From Owenia fusiformis (Eukaryota > Annelida > Polychaeta > Sabellida > Oweniidae): a stretch of DNA of 50,000 nucleotides. Of the stretch, positions 1 through 14,500 are shown piece after piece. The translations under genes and the position numbers were made by a program. The notes below the pieces were generated by a model. That model made no database searches. It saw only the letters and a program-made list of their open reading frames with translations, and was not told where the DNA came from. Positions within the stretch are counted from its first letter, which is position 1. Every line of letters starts with the position of its first letter. The stretch is from the NCBI GenBank assembly GCA_903813345.2, contig CAIIXF020000814.1:1-50000 (forward strand), written 5' to 3'.

Positions 1-169
1 TACGAGACTTCCAAAGTTGTGCTAATTGAAAGCATCTATATTTTATTTGGCATAGTGATTTTAGATGTATATATTTTATGGATTTATTGGTGCAAACCAA
101 TACTAAATACCAATGTAGACATCTTTATAAAAAAAATATTCCAAATAATTCTAGCAATGCTCACTTATA

Positions 170-642
170 ATAGTACAATAACGTCATTTCTAAGGGCAAT
201 ATAGTGAAATATTGGACCGAGGGCCGAAGGCTATATTGCTCTCAGAAATGACGTTATTAGTATTATTACCACCTTTAACGACCAGGACTGAAACAGCAAG
301 AAAATCTTACGCATTGAACGATATCTAATTTCCCGGGGAAAATTGCCGGTCCAGAATATATTCTAGACCGGTCCATATGGACCACCACTATGACGTCACA
401 TATTTCTCAGGTCGATATAGTAAAATGGATGCCTTCTCAACTAGCACTAAAACCCCTAGAACTGGCCCGGAAAGGTGGTAATAATTATTGCCGGGCCAGT
501 TCTAGGGGTTTTAGTGCTAGTTTAGAAGGCATTCATTTTACTATATCTGGATATATTCTGGACCGGCAATTTTCACCGGGAAATTAGATATCGTTCAATG
601 CGTAAGATTTTCTTGCTGTTTCAGTCCTGGTTATTGTACTAT
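170..642. mobile_element. Foldback/MITE-like element, near-perfect hairpin
   Basis: Arms run from ATAGTACAATAAC (170-182) and ACCAGGACTG (from 281) to CAGTCCTGGT (622-631) and GTTATTGTACTAT (630-642). They are highly complementary throughout, meeting in a short loop near 470-490. No coding capacity is seen, so it is a non-autonomous element. The left arm carries an extra segment (about 183-280) missing from the right arm. Confidence 0.8.
177..258. repeat. Hairpin within the left arm of the 170-642 element
   Basis: Positions 177-204 and 231-258 are inverted copies (AATAACGTCATTTCT / AGAAATGACGTTATT at the tips) around a GC-rich loop GGACCGAGGGCCGAAGG. It interrupts the left arm of the larger foldback only, so it looks like a later insertion. 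Confidence 0.7.
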
Positions 643-2504
643 AGTGTCGTTCGGTTTGGTCGGGAATTCCTAAAAGATTGAAAGGTTACCTTGAATATAA
701 TGTACTCATTTTTGGAACACCCTGTTATGAGGGCAATGGACATTTCAAGGGGCTCTTTCTCCTGTGTGAACATTATGTTCTTGGTCGGCATCTTTACTTG
801 TAAAAGACATACCTACGTACATAATATGAAAATTATTCTGATGAGAATCTTTTTTCAGAAGGTTTGATTGAATCTTTATATCTAAACAAATAACCATTTG
901 GCCTTCATACTGTAATCTAAGAGCAACCCTTAGTCGTTCAAAATAGAATGAGTTTCATAATGCCATGTATAGATTATGTTGACTATGGTCTTACTACATT
1001 TGTTTCCCGTGGAACGTGCATCTAAACACTAACAGAGCAATGCTGCTATAGGGGCATGTGGGGACCCTCACCTGCTATGTTTCTACACTTATATAGCAAT
1101 GTTTTACTAGGACATGTTAGAAAAATGACACCCTCTATGTATATACATCTATACATTGATACAGCAACATTGTTACCCCTTGTGAAGATAGAAGTAAGGG
1201 AACTGTATTTGCCAATTTTTCTTGTAACTATGGGTGAACTTCCTGCCGATGACTCTCTCTGTTGCCTTTTACTTTCAATTTCCCTTTCAATTCTTAAAAT
1301 AGAAAGATCCGTACACATAAAAGTAAGTCAAAAGAACATTGAAGCTAAAATGACACCACCATTGCATGCAGACGCTGTCTACACGGACACTGTGAGAAAT
1401 AATACAGGCACTGTTAGAATTATAACGAAATGGTGCCATGTTACTACAACGTCATTGTCACCACAAAGCCGTCACATTCAACGTCATGCATAGGGAAGAC
1501 ATGATGTCTCATTAAGTAACATCGCCAAAGTCAGCATAAATGTCAATGTGTTGCATTCGTATGCAAGAAAGGTGCTTCTGGTCTGCTTCTGAATGTAAGC
1601 GCCTAAGTCATGACAAATATCAACCCCAAGCCCTTTCCATCATAAAAATAAACAAAATCCAACGAAGCTTTAGTATTCAACTAGTAAATGATAAAATAGT
1701 ATACTTTAGCTGACTATGTGCCATGGTAATGTATTGTGATTACCTATCTAGGGAGCTTCCTGTTTGAGCAACACAACACTGAAGTTATGAGAGCATGCAA
1801 GGACTGCTTGCCTACAGGAGTAGTATTAGCTACAGGAAAACAGAAATACAGTCTAGATTGACTTAGAGAGTAAAATACAGTCTAAATTCAGTAAAAATGA
1901 TCCATGACTTTCATTATTATGTCATATGTAGTAACTCACTAATTACAGTAAAAGATTAAATTATTGAACAATGGTTTATGCAATCATTTCTTGCTGTATT
2001 AGTTAGCTATTGTGATACGTGCAGAATTTTAATACATAGAAAAGAATGTGTACATTTGTAAAATATACATATTTTATGATATTATGTACAAACGTTTTCT
2101 ACTATGATGACATAACCTAATAATACGTTTTATTAAGATGCTATAGGATTGATACCACGTTTTACAACAATAAAGTATATTATAATTACAATAGCAAATT
2201 TGCTCTTTAAGGTGATATAAGCAATTTACAAGATAAAATATTGGTACTGTTTATCTCAATTTAAATTTACTATACATATTTTAGAAACATACTGTATTCT
2301 ATACAATGATGGAAGAAGCGATGCTAGTGTTTGAGAAATTGAGAAAAAGCATGTGGTACATTATCAAACTGATTAAGCCGCAACATATCATAAGCAAACT
2401 GTCTGTAATGCTATGGGTATAAGAGTCAAAAAAAGAAAAACAAGGAAAGTAAAGAATTATAGAGACAGATATAGCTGGAATCAAATAATAAGAGTAGAAC
2501 TTAC

Positions 2505-2565
2505 TATTTGAATTGCCACTGACAGGCTGCCGTCTTCCAAGGCCAGGACTGAAATGTTGCTTCTT
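2505..2565 (-). CDS. pclo: Piccolo exon 17 (tentative)
   Basis: Codes KKQHFSPGLGRRQPVSGNSN in phase 0, acceptor TTTGTAG, donor AAATA|GTAAGT. The acceptor has only a modest pyrimidine tract. A second AG 17 bases downstream would give a different frame that stops at once. Composition suits the linker after C2A, but no strongly conserved residue confirms it. Confidence 0.5.
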
Positions 2566-5500
2566 CTACAAATACATCAACATCTACATCAGGATGGCTT
2601 TCTATTAGATCAATCTTTAAATTCTTGAATGGTGGTGAAGGGGGTTTTAAGACATGATTTTCGATTTTTACTTTATAACTGGCTATAAGATGTTTCTTTT
2701 GTTGCTTGTATGGTTTTTGTCGTTTTATCTTTTGGCAACTACATATTTGGCATTGTGTTAGATGTAAATATGGACTGCCAATTTCTTATTTTCTGAGTTG
2801 AAGATGCTCTGTTGAACTATACTCATAAATAAAAAAGATTGCCAATGTTATAACTTTTCTTAAAGAATAACGCTTAACCAATACTGTATTGTAAAATTGT
2901 AAAATGTATGTTTACCATGTAACTGTATTGTAATTGTTTTTGCAATTGTTTTAACATGCTTATTCTTTGAAATAAAAAAAATTATAAAAAAAAACAAATA
3001 AAAAAAACTATACTCACTGGAGAGGGTGTGTCTAACGTTTTATCTCGTGAGGTATCCCTTGATTTAGCCTGCTTTGAAGTTTTGTTTCTGGCAGGGCTCC
3101 TCCCTCTAGATTGGTAATTTTCTTTGTCATGTTTATCCTTATCAACTTTGCCGTTGCTGGTATTGTTGGAGGAACCCCCTGAATCATTGCTTGTAGGAGA
3201 CATGGCATCAGATCTAATAATGCTCTTTTGATCAGATAATTTATACCATTTTGGTTTGTTGTCCAGTACCTTTTTATCTGTAAGAAAGGGACACAGGGAG
3301 CTCATATATGATAAGCCACTAAGAACTATAAGCTGATAAAAGAATATGATTTTAACTTAAATTCAATTTGTATAATTGGTATATCTAAATGGATTTTACA
3401 TTATCTTTATTATGACATCAATTTAATGTGCGAATTTTATGTAAAATAACGAAATAGATTAGATTACCTTTTAACTCAACAATTACGACACCCATGAAGT
3501 CATTTGCACTCAATTTATCGTGATCCCAAACAGAGAATTCTAGGCTTCTGTTTTTCAAAGTATGTTTTGGAGCATCCATAAAAACCATTGTCTGTTGCCA
3601 GTCCGGTTCTAACGTGCAGGGTATGACCTTAGTGCGTCGTTTGTGGTCATTGCTAAAATATATTATAAACAGGTTGAATTCCGGGGTTGAATTAGACGAA
3701 GAGTTATCATCTCCTTCCTGACAGAACATCGCACATTACTACTCTCCACTATGATATCGATTGTATACTAGTATACATTTTTCTACTGAAACAATCATTT
3801 TATGCAATGTAAAAAATTAATCTGAGAATTATGTGGAAATGTGTAGTGGGGAAAGGACATATCCAATACAATAAAGACAAATCTGGATTGAAAAAAACAA
3901 GAACCCACATGTGTTGCAATAGATTTCAACATTTTATCATACAGATTATCATATAACGTACTTTCTTCCAGGTAGCAAATAAACTTTAACATAAGGGTCG
4001 GCTAAACCATTGGCATCTTTGGGTGGCAGATTCCTTGCTCTTATAACGTGTACATTCAAACTATTGTCATAATCATCGTAACTAAGTTGTAGCTGAAATG
4101 GAGATTTTTGAACTATGATTTAAAACATAAAAACATAGGATTGCGGCATTATACTCGTACATCACAGCAATGCTTAAATCGAACTGTATGGAAGTCCAGC
4201 ATAATATTTCAGGATTGGATACTGATTATTCAGAGCCTTGTTATTTGAGTTAATTATAATGATATGTCATATTTTTTAACTTATTCACCTTTTATCAGTT
4301 TATCATTGGGGGAAAATGAGCTTCAAAATATACCTGAATTTCACCAACATCTTTCTTTGTTTCAGGCACTATGGTCTACAATAAATATTATATACATATT
4401 ATATTAAATACCGTTCAGTTTAATTTACCTCAGTCCATATATTTAACTGCTATTTAAAATCTAGTAAATAACTTTAACTAAAATGTTGATGAAAAGTTCT
4501 CACTTCATTATGTTGTTAAATATATAATATTCCATACGCATACTTTCCTTTCTTCAGACAATATATACTTTTACTACACAGAGAACATTATTAACAACGA
4601 ACATTACATTAATAATGCATTGATAAACATGAATGGTTCCTAAACATGTCAATGACATGTACCTAATACATTTACCATATCTATACACGTACAACAACCC
4701 ATCAAGCTAGTACACATGGGATGATGTCAAATTCAATCGCATAATTCTGTAAACGACTGAAATTTGAGTTCTATACCAATAGACCTGTACATGTATAGCA
4801 CTCAAATAAAACAATCTTTACTCTTTAATTCTCTTAAAGCAATCATGCTAGTACCTTCAATATATAACGATATGTAATCCCATTATTGATTGTTTAGATT
4901 GCCATAATAATTAGTGATACCTAATATATCTAAAGAATGAATAATGAAAAGTACAATTTAAACATACATATTCAACAGACTAACAAAAACAGAAGTAAAG
5001 ACTGATTATTTAATATCTCCACTGATACATGCATTGCAAAATGTCATTGACATGAGGGGGTTCTGGTTCGTGATCTCTCAGAAATTGAAGATATTGAGAA
5101 TGATATATAAGACTGACCAAAACAACCCATTTTCAGGTTCACAAACTAGGATCTATGAATGGCTATTATTAAAATCATGTTTGCTCCGTAATATCTGAAT
5201 ATGTATATATCAATTAATATCAGGAAATAATTGTTGGATCGTTCATTCTTGGTAAGCTTTGATAGTTCCTGGTCGAGTTTTTGGTGGCTAAAAACGTCCA
5301 CATTTTTTATTTGCAATAACTGTTTTAATAATTCATGGGTTTTAATAAAATTCTTATACAACTCAGTTTTCCAATTGTTTCTGATAAATAAATCTTTTGA
5401 ATAAGAAAGATAAACAAGCATTAGAGGTCTAAATGAAAATATACATGTGTCACTGTTATATATAGTCATGCTTCAAATGATAGTATCAAATTGACATATT

Positions 5501-8500
5501 GGAAAATATTCCGAGATCTTATTTGTGGTAAGGAAGATCAGTAAGGTACTAGCTAGATCGTGCCCATAAATTACAAGACAATGAATAATTCAGGAGTCGA
5601 TACATTCAACTTTGTTTGGTTGTGCGCTTTGTGAATAATAAAGTAATACTAGTTGGGTGTGAAAAATCAAACAGAACATTGTTAGTTTTTTGATTAACAC
5701 TAAAAATTATCTATTTTATCAGTCTATTTGATTGGTCTATTTTCCCCCATCCCCCACTATTTAAGAATCGTTACCGCAACCTAAAACCACAAGATCATTG
5801 AAAATGTCATTCATAGTAAGCTCATTACAATTATAGAATAGTAATGTAGAAGAAAAATCAAAAAGAAAAAACAATACCTTAACATGAAAAATAGTATTGA
5901 TGCTAGAACAGTGAAATATTCAATTGAAATGATGTGGAACAGAACACATCCGTACAAGTACAGATAAGACAGACAAAATCCGGTCAATAAGAGTATATGG
6001 GACAGAAAAAAATCAAATGAGCTATCTGCATCTGATCAAATTTATATACCTCCCATACCAAAATGGTTACGAAAGCTGCTAAAACGTAGTAGTTTGGGAG
6101 TTGGTGTGTTTTATTAAGAATTTATATTTATCAGGTAATGTGCAATGAATACATCAAACTACTGTTTAACTATAGTACAAAATATAGAATGATGAAACAT
6201 GGTACAATAGTGACATTAATACGTGACCATACATTCTTATAGAATCATTCCATTATTAGATATAGATGCTAAGATAGTATATATAGTGAATGCTAATGTA
6301 AAAGAAAAATTACCTGAAGATTTCAAGACCACCTAGTAGAATCTAGTAGTAGATTGGTCAGCATTACATCACAGGACTACATGCTAAAAGGGTACAGAGA
6401 GACCATGCAAACACACATGTCTATACAACAATAAAACTGCAATGTTTCCAACTGTCTTGATATGGCATATGCAACTGTCCAGAATGAATGGTATTGCTAG
6501 ACTTTAATAATACTGGCATATCCATACAAATTCTAAACATCAAATCAATCAATCTGAAATTATTTATATGAAATATGTTGCATTACCAGTTGAACAGTTG
6601 GATTGACTGCTACAAGCCTGACAACAACAAATGTCTAGGCTTACCTTTAAAACGTTACTTTGCGGTGGCGGTGGTGTGCTAGTGTTGGACTTGGGAACTG
6701 GAGTAGGGGTTGGGGTGGGAATCTGGGATGCGGTGGGCTTAGTTGTTTTGTAAGAAGAAGAGGCTGTATTAGAGGGTGCTGAAACGGTGCCCGTTGGTTG
6801 CAAGGCACTTGCAGGGCTTGAAACCGAGCCATTTGCAGATGTGGCTGAGGATGCATTCCCTGGGGTCGACTGAGACTCTATAGGGGAGGAATTTGGTGAA
6901 ACTCCGGGAGAAACTCGTTCCTGCATTTGCACCAGGTGGGCAGCTAACTCTTTGGGGTCCACACCGTTTGTTGAATCCAGGTATTTATCTACAGTACAAT
7001 ATGGAATCTACATTCACTACCTGTCTGGCTGGATTATTTAGTTTATGCCAAGTAATTGTTAGTATTCCAATAAGCAACCTTCATGTACAGCTCTACAATA
7101 ATGTAATGTTGTTCGAAATAATGCATTTAATTTGTAGTACTGTCCAATACATCAATATTAGTCAATAATATTTCTACTATGCACTCTTTGATCGTCACAA
7201 GGCTAATCTGAGAATATTTGTTATAGGCAAGTTACAGGCAATGCACAGAGTCTGCAAGGATTCTACACAATAATAAAAGAATGGCCTTGCATGTTTAGAT
7301 AGCGCGTGTAGTGGATTGCTGCATTATAGTTGTGTGTGTAATTCAGGGTATTGGCGTTCATAAAATACAACAGTCATGGCCTCGATGCTGTTTGTTCAAA
7401 AGAGTTGTGCATTTATTGCTAAGAGTTATATCCTGGCTATATAGCCTTTGAAAACGGTTGGAGCAAATGTCTGGAATGTTATGGTACAGCACAATATCAA
7501 TATCTAACAAGACAGACTCTAACATAACACATTCAGATGTGCAAATGAAGGTTGTTTAAAGGTACCACAGGCATAATAGACTACACGGCAGTCAGGCTGC
7601 AATAATCACAATGGTTAAGGAAGGGATCCCTCATTCAACATCTCCAAATTAAGTCACTTTCAATGTAGCTGTGATATACGATCTTAAATGAGGAATATGC
7701 ACAACATCCTCCCAACCCCAGTGCCAAATTGCCATCGGAACATCTTTTGGATGACTCGTGTCAATCTCTGAAGTTTGGAGCATGTCGAAACCCTTAACCA
7801 CAGCGCCAATAGGTCTAACTTGCAATCAACACAGCACAAATATGTATATATCTAATTCATTTTCAGCCATCTCTCGCTGTTACTTACTATGATATGTTTT
7901 GTTATGATGGACACCTACATTATGCTGCAGTCGTCAATCACGTCTAAGCATGAGGATGCATCTACAACATGCATACCAGGTCAAGGTCATATGCCAAGGT
8001 CAACCAATCATGAGTAGTTATCAGAAAAGCAGTTGATATAGATGTCAGCACTGTTACATCCCAATAACCTTTTGATAATTCCTCTGACAGAGGTGAGACT
8101 GTCGTGTTATTGCGAACCATCATGATTGGGATGAGAAGAGCGTGTTAATACTGAACAACTCAACTTTTCTTGTCGTGAATAGTATTAATTTGAAGATAAA
8201 ACCTAATGTTCACTACCTTTGCGTCAACTATGTCACAGAAACTACAATATTGTTTCGAGTCAAGCAGATGAAACAAAGCTAAATTGACTTGTTGTTTTGT
8301 CTATACATAAAGCAAGTTAGCTAAGTATTAAGCTCACGATTAACCTAAAAGCAATCCAAACGATATAATAAAGTACAAAAAGTTAAATTCCAACCATAAT
8401 ATCAAATCAAATTTCAAAACTTAGAAAAAATAAAACATGTCAGATTATGTTCATATATGCATATATATATTGGGAAGCATTACTGATGGAATCTTGCAAG

Positions 8501-11500
8501 AAATCTCCAAATAAATTACATCTAATCTATAACATAATCCATCAGGAACACAGAGGAGGTTACCATTGTGGTTTTGCATTGATTTCTTTGGGCTGGCTGA
8601 ATTGAATTCCACGAGATGGACCAAAAACAATACCCATGACATGGCATGGTATGATTTAAACATAATTATATCATATGATATTCATATTTAAACTTGGGTA
8701 TTGTTTTTGGCCCACCCTATATATATCGAGTAATTTACGTTCTCTGTGTGATTCAATGTAATCCATCGTATATACTAGGCATAATAGGCAATTTGTAGAT
8801 CTACATTAAGCACATGATCAAATGCTTGCTTATTCCTTATATTCAAATAAATATGCAATGGCGGACTAATAAGATCAGCCACTGAAAATAATGATTATAC
8901 CACATTTGATACAGTGCAAATACATAGGCGATGTAACTGACGATACAAAGCAACAAGTCAATTTGAATAGTTAAAGCTAGTTTCCTTCGTGACGTAGAAT
9001 CTTGATTGTAGATACAAACTCAATACCACGTTACATCACATGAACATACAGCATGTATATAATATCATTAAAACATAAGGCATATCACAATAACATATAA
9101 TCTTTACTTTATCTAGTTAATGATCGACAAACCTGGTTAATAGCACAACTATGTAATTCCCATCGCATGCAATTCATTTAAAACAGGTCTATCAAACACA
9201 AATATTGTACAAGCAAGCAGTTCCCCACTTACCGTAGTCATCCCAGGCATAATCAGGATTGTCTAGGTTGTCATAGGATGAATGGATACTATCTGATCTA
9301 AGGGTACAGGAACTGGAGTGCTGGTCATTCATCAACGCACCGCTACAAAAGGAAATGTAGCTGAACAGTATTATCGATATGGACATTTTTGGGTACATTC
9401 TTCGTATTTTTAAATAGGTTTAATTTGCGTAAATTGATGCATATCTCAAGTATCACGAATTGGGATCGTTGTTTTTATTTTCACGTTTAAAAATTGAGTA
9501 TTCACCTCGTAGTTTGTGTTTCTTGTCAACGAAAATTCTCAAAATACATTTGACAAATGAAACTACAGTGCTCACCATAAATAAATGACACCTGGATCTG
9601 CTGAAGTGAGGATTTCCCATGTTAAAAATAAGAGAATTTTCAACCATACATTAATAGTTGAGAGTATATAAAATGTAAAGTAAACAAAACTCTGTAGGGA
9701 TGTGTATCTAGACATTATTGGAGAGTATGACGTCTGGGAACGGTGATAGAAATTCAAAATGCCATTTATCTTTTGGTGGGCACTGTATATAAATCACTGC
9801 ATCGTATGTAAAACTAGGAATCGAGGCAACTCACGGTCTGACTACAATTTCAACTTCGCTCCCTGGTTGGCTTACTACCGCTTGGACTTCTTCATAGGTG
9901 AGATTCGTCAGATATATTCCGTTCCACTCTAATATCTGATCGCCTGAAATAATGATTTTATTTAACCACTCAGTATATTGAATGATCCCTCTAAAGAGTT
10001 GATCAATTCGTAAGCACATTGTCTCCCGGAGGGGTGCAATCGCATGTCCCATTTGATGCACCTGTGTCAAAATATCCTGGTGAAACAGTGGATATATTTG
10101 ATATTAAAAAGAACCTCTTAATTACAAATGAGGCCAACATCTTCTTGGTCAAAATTGTCAATAAACTGGATTTCAAAATTGTCAATATTGTCAACTACTT
10201 TGATTAGGTTCTCGCGATCGTATACCTTCATGGAGTTCTCCTCTCAGCTGGTCAGCTATACCTCCTGGGTATATTGCAGCTACATAAGCACCGGTAGCAC
10301 CATCCCCATCGTACAGGGCTTTACCACCAACTATTTTCATACCACATCCATTACCTAAACATAAAACAAAATATAAACTGAAATTGTGTGAAATAGGATC
10401 GCCTTAGTGATGATTCATTTTTATGAATATTTCCATATTCAGTTAGAAAATATACTGCGTATTTTACACTCAACTAAATGTTAGAAATCAAGTGGCAATA
10501 TATATGAAATTGATTTTTTTGATAAACATTAACAAACAAGTGAGCAAACAAATATACATCTAAAAAATGTGTTGCATCAATTGATACCTACCTCTAACAG
10601 ATTTGTCTTTGGGGTCCTTTGTGAGCAAGATTCTCTTCGTTGGGAAGTCATAACGAATGGGCTTTGGAGAGAGAGCCTGGAGTACAATTGTAAACAATAA
10701 ACTACTGGAACCGAAATATCTTCATATAATAATATCGAAATATCTATTTTAACTTATCAATAATATGCGCTTTGTTGAAATGCATGAGTTCTCTATTGAG
10801 TGTAAGTTTATCGACCATTCCCTAATTGTAGGGATAAACCACAAGCGAAAACAAACCCCAATATGTTACATATAATAGTCTACTGGGTACAATCTGGATG
10901 TAGTATATTTCAGGAACCAATATGCAATCAATAGATCAACTATGTAAAAGAGACAAATGCAATCAGTTTAGGATTCGATATTTTTCATAAATTCCCAATT
11001 GAGTCAAACAAATCAGCAACTTTTATGATTTTCAATATCCTGAAAAATATCAATATGTCAAACAATTAATATATCGACACCTCCAGCGTTTAGCGTCTGA
11101 ATCTAATACTTGGAATATAGTAAATGAACCTCCCAATGTCAAAATGTAAAAATGTCAAGGGATATAGAAAATCTTCCTCGGTGATTTCTTAACGTATATC
11201 AAAAGTCAACTCATCATAAGAAACCATACAAATAAGTCAATGGAGTCTCTACCAAAATAAGAAAAGCAAAAGTAAATCCAGCAACGTTCATATACTAGGG
11301 CTATATTTTGTACATTGCGCGAGTTTTGTTTCCAATGGGATTTTTTGTTTTGTTTCTATCATTAACTTATGGGTTTTCAGTTTCCATTTTTCTGAGTGTT
11401 ATTTGTTTCAAAATTGAATATGATTATCATTACTGTATACTATTCTCTATTTTAGTACTCCAAATATATTCAAACTTATGCTATGTGACTACGAGGTACA

Positions 11501-14500
11501 AAGTAATGCACTAGGCTACTGCGTCTCTTTCAATATTACAACTACCACACCCGGTGATCGTGAAAATGGGACGGAGGGGGGAGCAGGCAATTTCCGCTAG
11601 AAAATTCAACAAATCTGGTAAAATTATTTTTTCAAGACAGAGTTTACGATTGAATTGCAAATTGAATAAGCGCACGGTATGATAAAATATGTTAGGTATT
11701 CTAGGATTATTTTTCAACCAATACTCTTTTAAGATATAAGATCTATTAAAAAAGGCGCAACGCAACCAACGTGCAAAAGTCAAAGTTTTTGCTATAAATC
11801 AAGCAACAATGGACTACACGACCTGTAATAAATACTTGTAAGTGATGTAATCATAACTAAATTAATGTCATTGCTGAATTTATAAAATAAGTTTCCATAC
11901 GTAAAATAAAAAATAATCGAAAATAATTAAAATGGGACGGAGGGGGGAGGGGACGGAGGGGGGGAGTAATAATTCTATAAAGTGAAACAACTTCACACGA
12001 ATTCTTGTATTTGAAAAATTAACTCATTAACTTAGTGAGAAACTGGATGATATACCCCTGGAGACTGAAAAATGGGGACATTTGGAGTAAAAGGACTTAA
12101 AGTCGCGAAACATCTCTAATCATGTCTTATATACATATTGCTCCCCCCCCCTCCGTCCCCTCCCCCCCCCCCCCCCCTCCGTCCCAAATTCATTATTTTC
12201 GATTATTTTTTATTTCACATATGGAAACTTATTTTATAAATTCAGCAATGACATTAATTTAGTTATGATAACATCACTTACAAGTATTTATTACAGGTCG
12301 TCCAGACCATTGTTGCTTGATTTATAGCAAAAACGTTGATTTGTGCCTGTTGATGGCCTTGCGCCTTTTTTAATAGATCTCATACCTTAAATGCGTATCG
12401 TTTCAGAAAAAATCCCAGAAAACCTAACATATTCTACCATACCGTGTGCCTATCCATTTAGCAATTCAATAGTAAACTTTTTCTTGAAAAAATAAATCTT
12501 CCGGATTTGTTGAATTTCCTAGCAGAAAATGCCTGCTCCCCCCCCCCCCCCTCCGTCCCATATTCACGATCACCGGGTGTGACTACCGTCTCTCAAACAA
12601 TACTATTAATATAAAATATATACAAATATTTTATCAGAATTGCAGTTATATAATATGAAAAAGAAGCAAACCATTCACTAAGATAATAAAAATTTGATTC
12701 CAATGAGCCAGAGAAGTTAAAAGATGTTGATTCGGACGTAATTGGAAAGTATTTAATCAGTTTATTCATGTTATTCCAAATTTGATAATATATCTTTTTG
12801 TTCATATACCTTTTAAATTTTTAGTATGATTTTCATATTGACAACGTATTCAAAAGTTTTTTACTCTAAGTACATTGATTGTTCTCTTTAGAAAGTGTTA
12901 ATTGCTTTAACTTCAAATATATCTTGACATTGTTTATAAAAAAGTATACAACTTTCATTTTGGTATTTAAACACGTCTATATGTTTGTAAGGCATTGGAG
13001 TTTAATTACTAATAACGTACCTGCTGTTTTTTCTCCAGCTGTTTGAGGATTCCTTCTCCTTCAAACTCCACGGCGTCCATTGTTTGACCGTCCTCGTCTC
13101 TTACGTTAGTGTCACTGGGCGTTCTTGGCATCGAAATTTGTTGCAGCATTTCTAAGTAAAAGATGGTAATCAGTGTTGTTGTAATTATACAGTCTTTGTC
13201 ACCTTCAAGTGTATCCAAGGTGATATTCTAATAGTGCTTCAACAGTAAAATGAGTCAAACTTGAACGTCATTATAACTTGATAACAAGCAGTGTTAGAAT
13301 TTCAGTTGTGAAACCATGGAAACTAGAAAAAACTAGAAATCACCTTCCTATAGGCATTGATAATTTCAATAACAAAATCGCTTGATAAACTTTCCAGAAC
13401 CCTTAAAAGAGCGTCCAATTGCCTGATAAGCAACTCTGCAACACAATTACAGTTTCTTGTGTTTTCTTGATTTGCTTTATTATTATAACCTATTTATAAT
13501 ACTTGCTTTGAGAAAGAAAATATATATTGGTCATGTGCGAATCCACGTTTCCTATTACTTATGATGGGTTTACACAAATGTCTATCTCTGGCTTGCCTCC
13601 GTAATTACAAGTGGAACGACCGGCTCATATATTACTACTTCTGGCACATAACAGTCTAATAAGCCCACATAAGGCCAAGCAATTTCAAATAAACTCATAT
13701 CACAAGAAAGACTCCGACAGGAAAATTCAAATACAAAACTATCAAAGAATTTCAGAAAAAATATTGCATGATATAATTCAGAATGGGTATTTCAAACATC
13801 TTCCGTAAGAAAGAATCGTAGATCGAATCGATTGTTTGCATTTAGTATATTTCGAAAAGCTATAGTAATGCAATTTGTATATGTATATATATTTACCTCC
13901 ATCTATATAAGTTTCCATGTCACCACTTAAAGGCCTACTTCCTATACCATGGAGGATCTTTCTCGACTTAACAGTGACGTCATCAAGTAAAGGCATCGCG
14001 GGCGTAACATCACTTGGTGGACTGATTTCGGGGTCTGTGGGTACAGGTGAATAGTCCGAGAAGCCTTCAAATGGCTGAGACAAATCAATATCCGATTTAT
14101 GTTGAGGGGAATCAGACGCTGTAACATTGGTCCCACTGGAGACGCCAGAATCCCTACTCTGTGTGGACCTCTCAGTAGTTTGATTGATCTTTCTACTATT
14201 GCAATGGGAAGCCATTTTGTTGACATTTTCGTAAATGGGGAAATTGGAAGGACTGGTAAGGTCATTTATATTGACATAATCATGTTTAGATTTAATATGC
14301 AAGTTGACATAGTCGTGTTTCGAAGGAATATTAATATTTACATAGTTGGCATTTTCAGGCTGACTGCGATTGGTGTAATCAAGTTGATGTGGGAAGGCAT
14401 TAATATTAACATAGTTATTTTGTCTTTGCATATTTTGTTGTGACATTTTATGTTCCTGGTATTCTTTGGAAGTTAATGGATAATTTCCTGTTGCAAAATC

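Larger units (their letters stand above)
1..2504. other. Left end: intronic or 3' region of the Piccolo-like gene
   Basis: No exon is recognised. I looked on the minus strand for the C2B domain of the Piccolo family and found none. The only clear structure is the foldback element at 170-642. Confidence 0.6.

Noticed and set aside
1046-1493. Overlapping open frames on both strands at 1.0-1.5 kb
   Set aside because: No C2B-like or other domain, no phase-compatible splice sites, and both strands open equally.
2506-2790. Minus-strand open frame of about 90 codons (with FKNLKIDLIESHPDVDVDVF) ending at a stop by the exon 17 donor
   Set aside because: Has no ATG, no good acceptor and no recognised domain. 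It overlaps tentative exon 17 in another frame. Could be an alternative last exon, but the evidence is too weak to list.
11511-11783. Minus-strand open frame of 90 codons in the 11546-12581 element
   Set aside because: Lies in one arm of the foldback; the other arm does not keep the frame, and no transposase motif is present.
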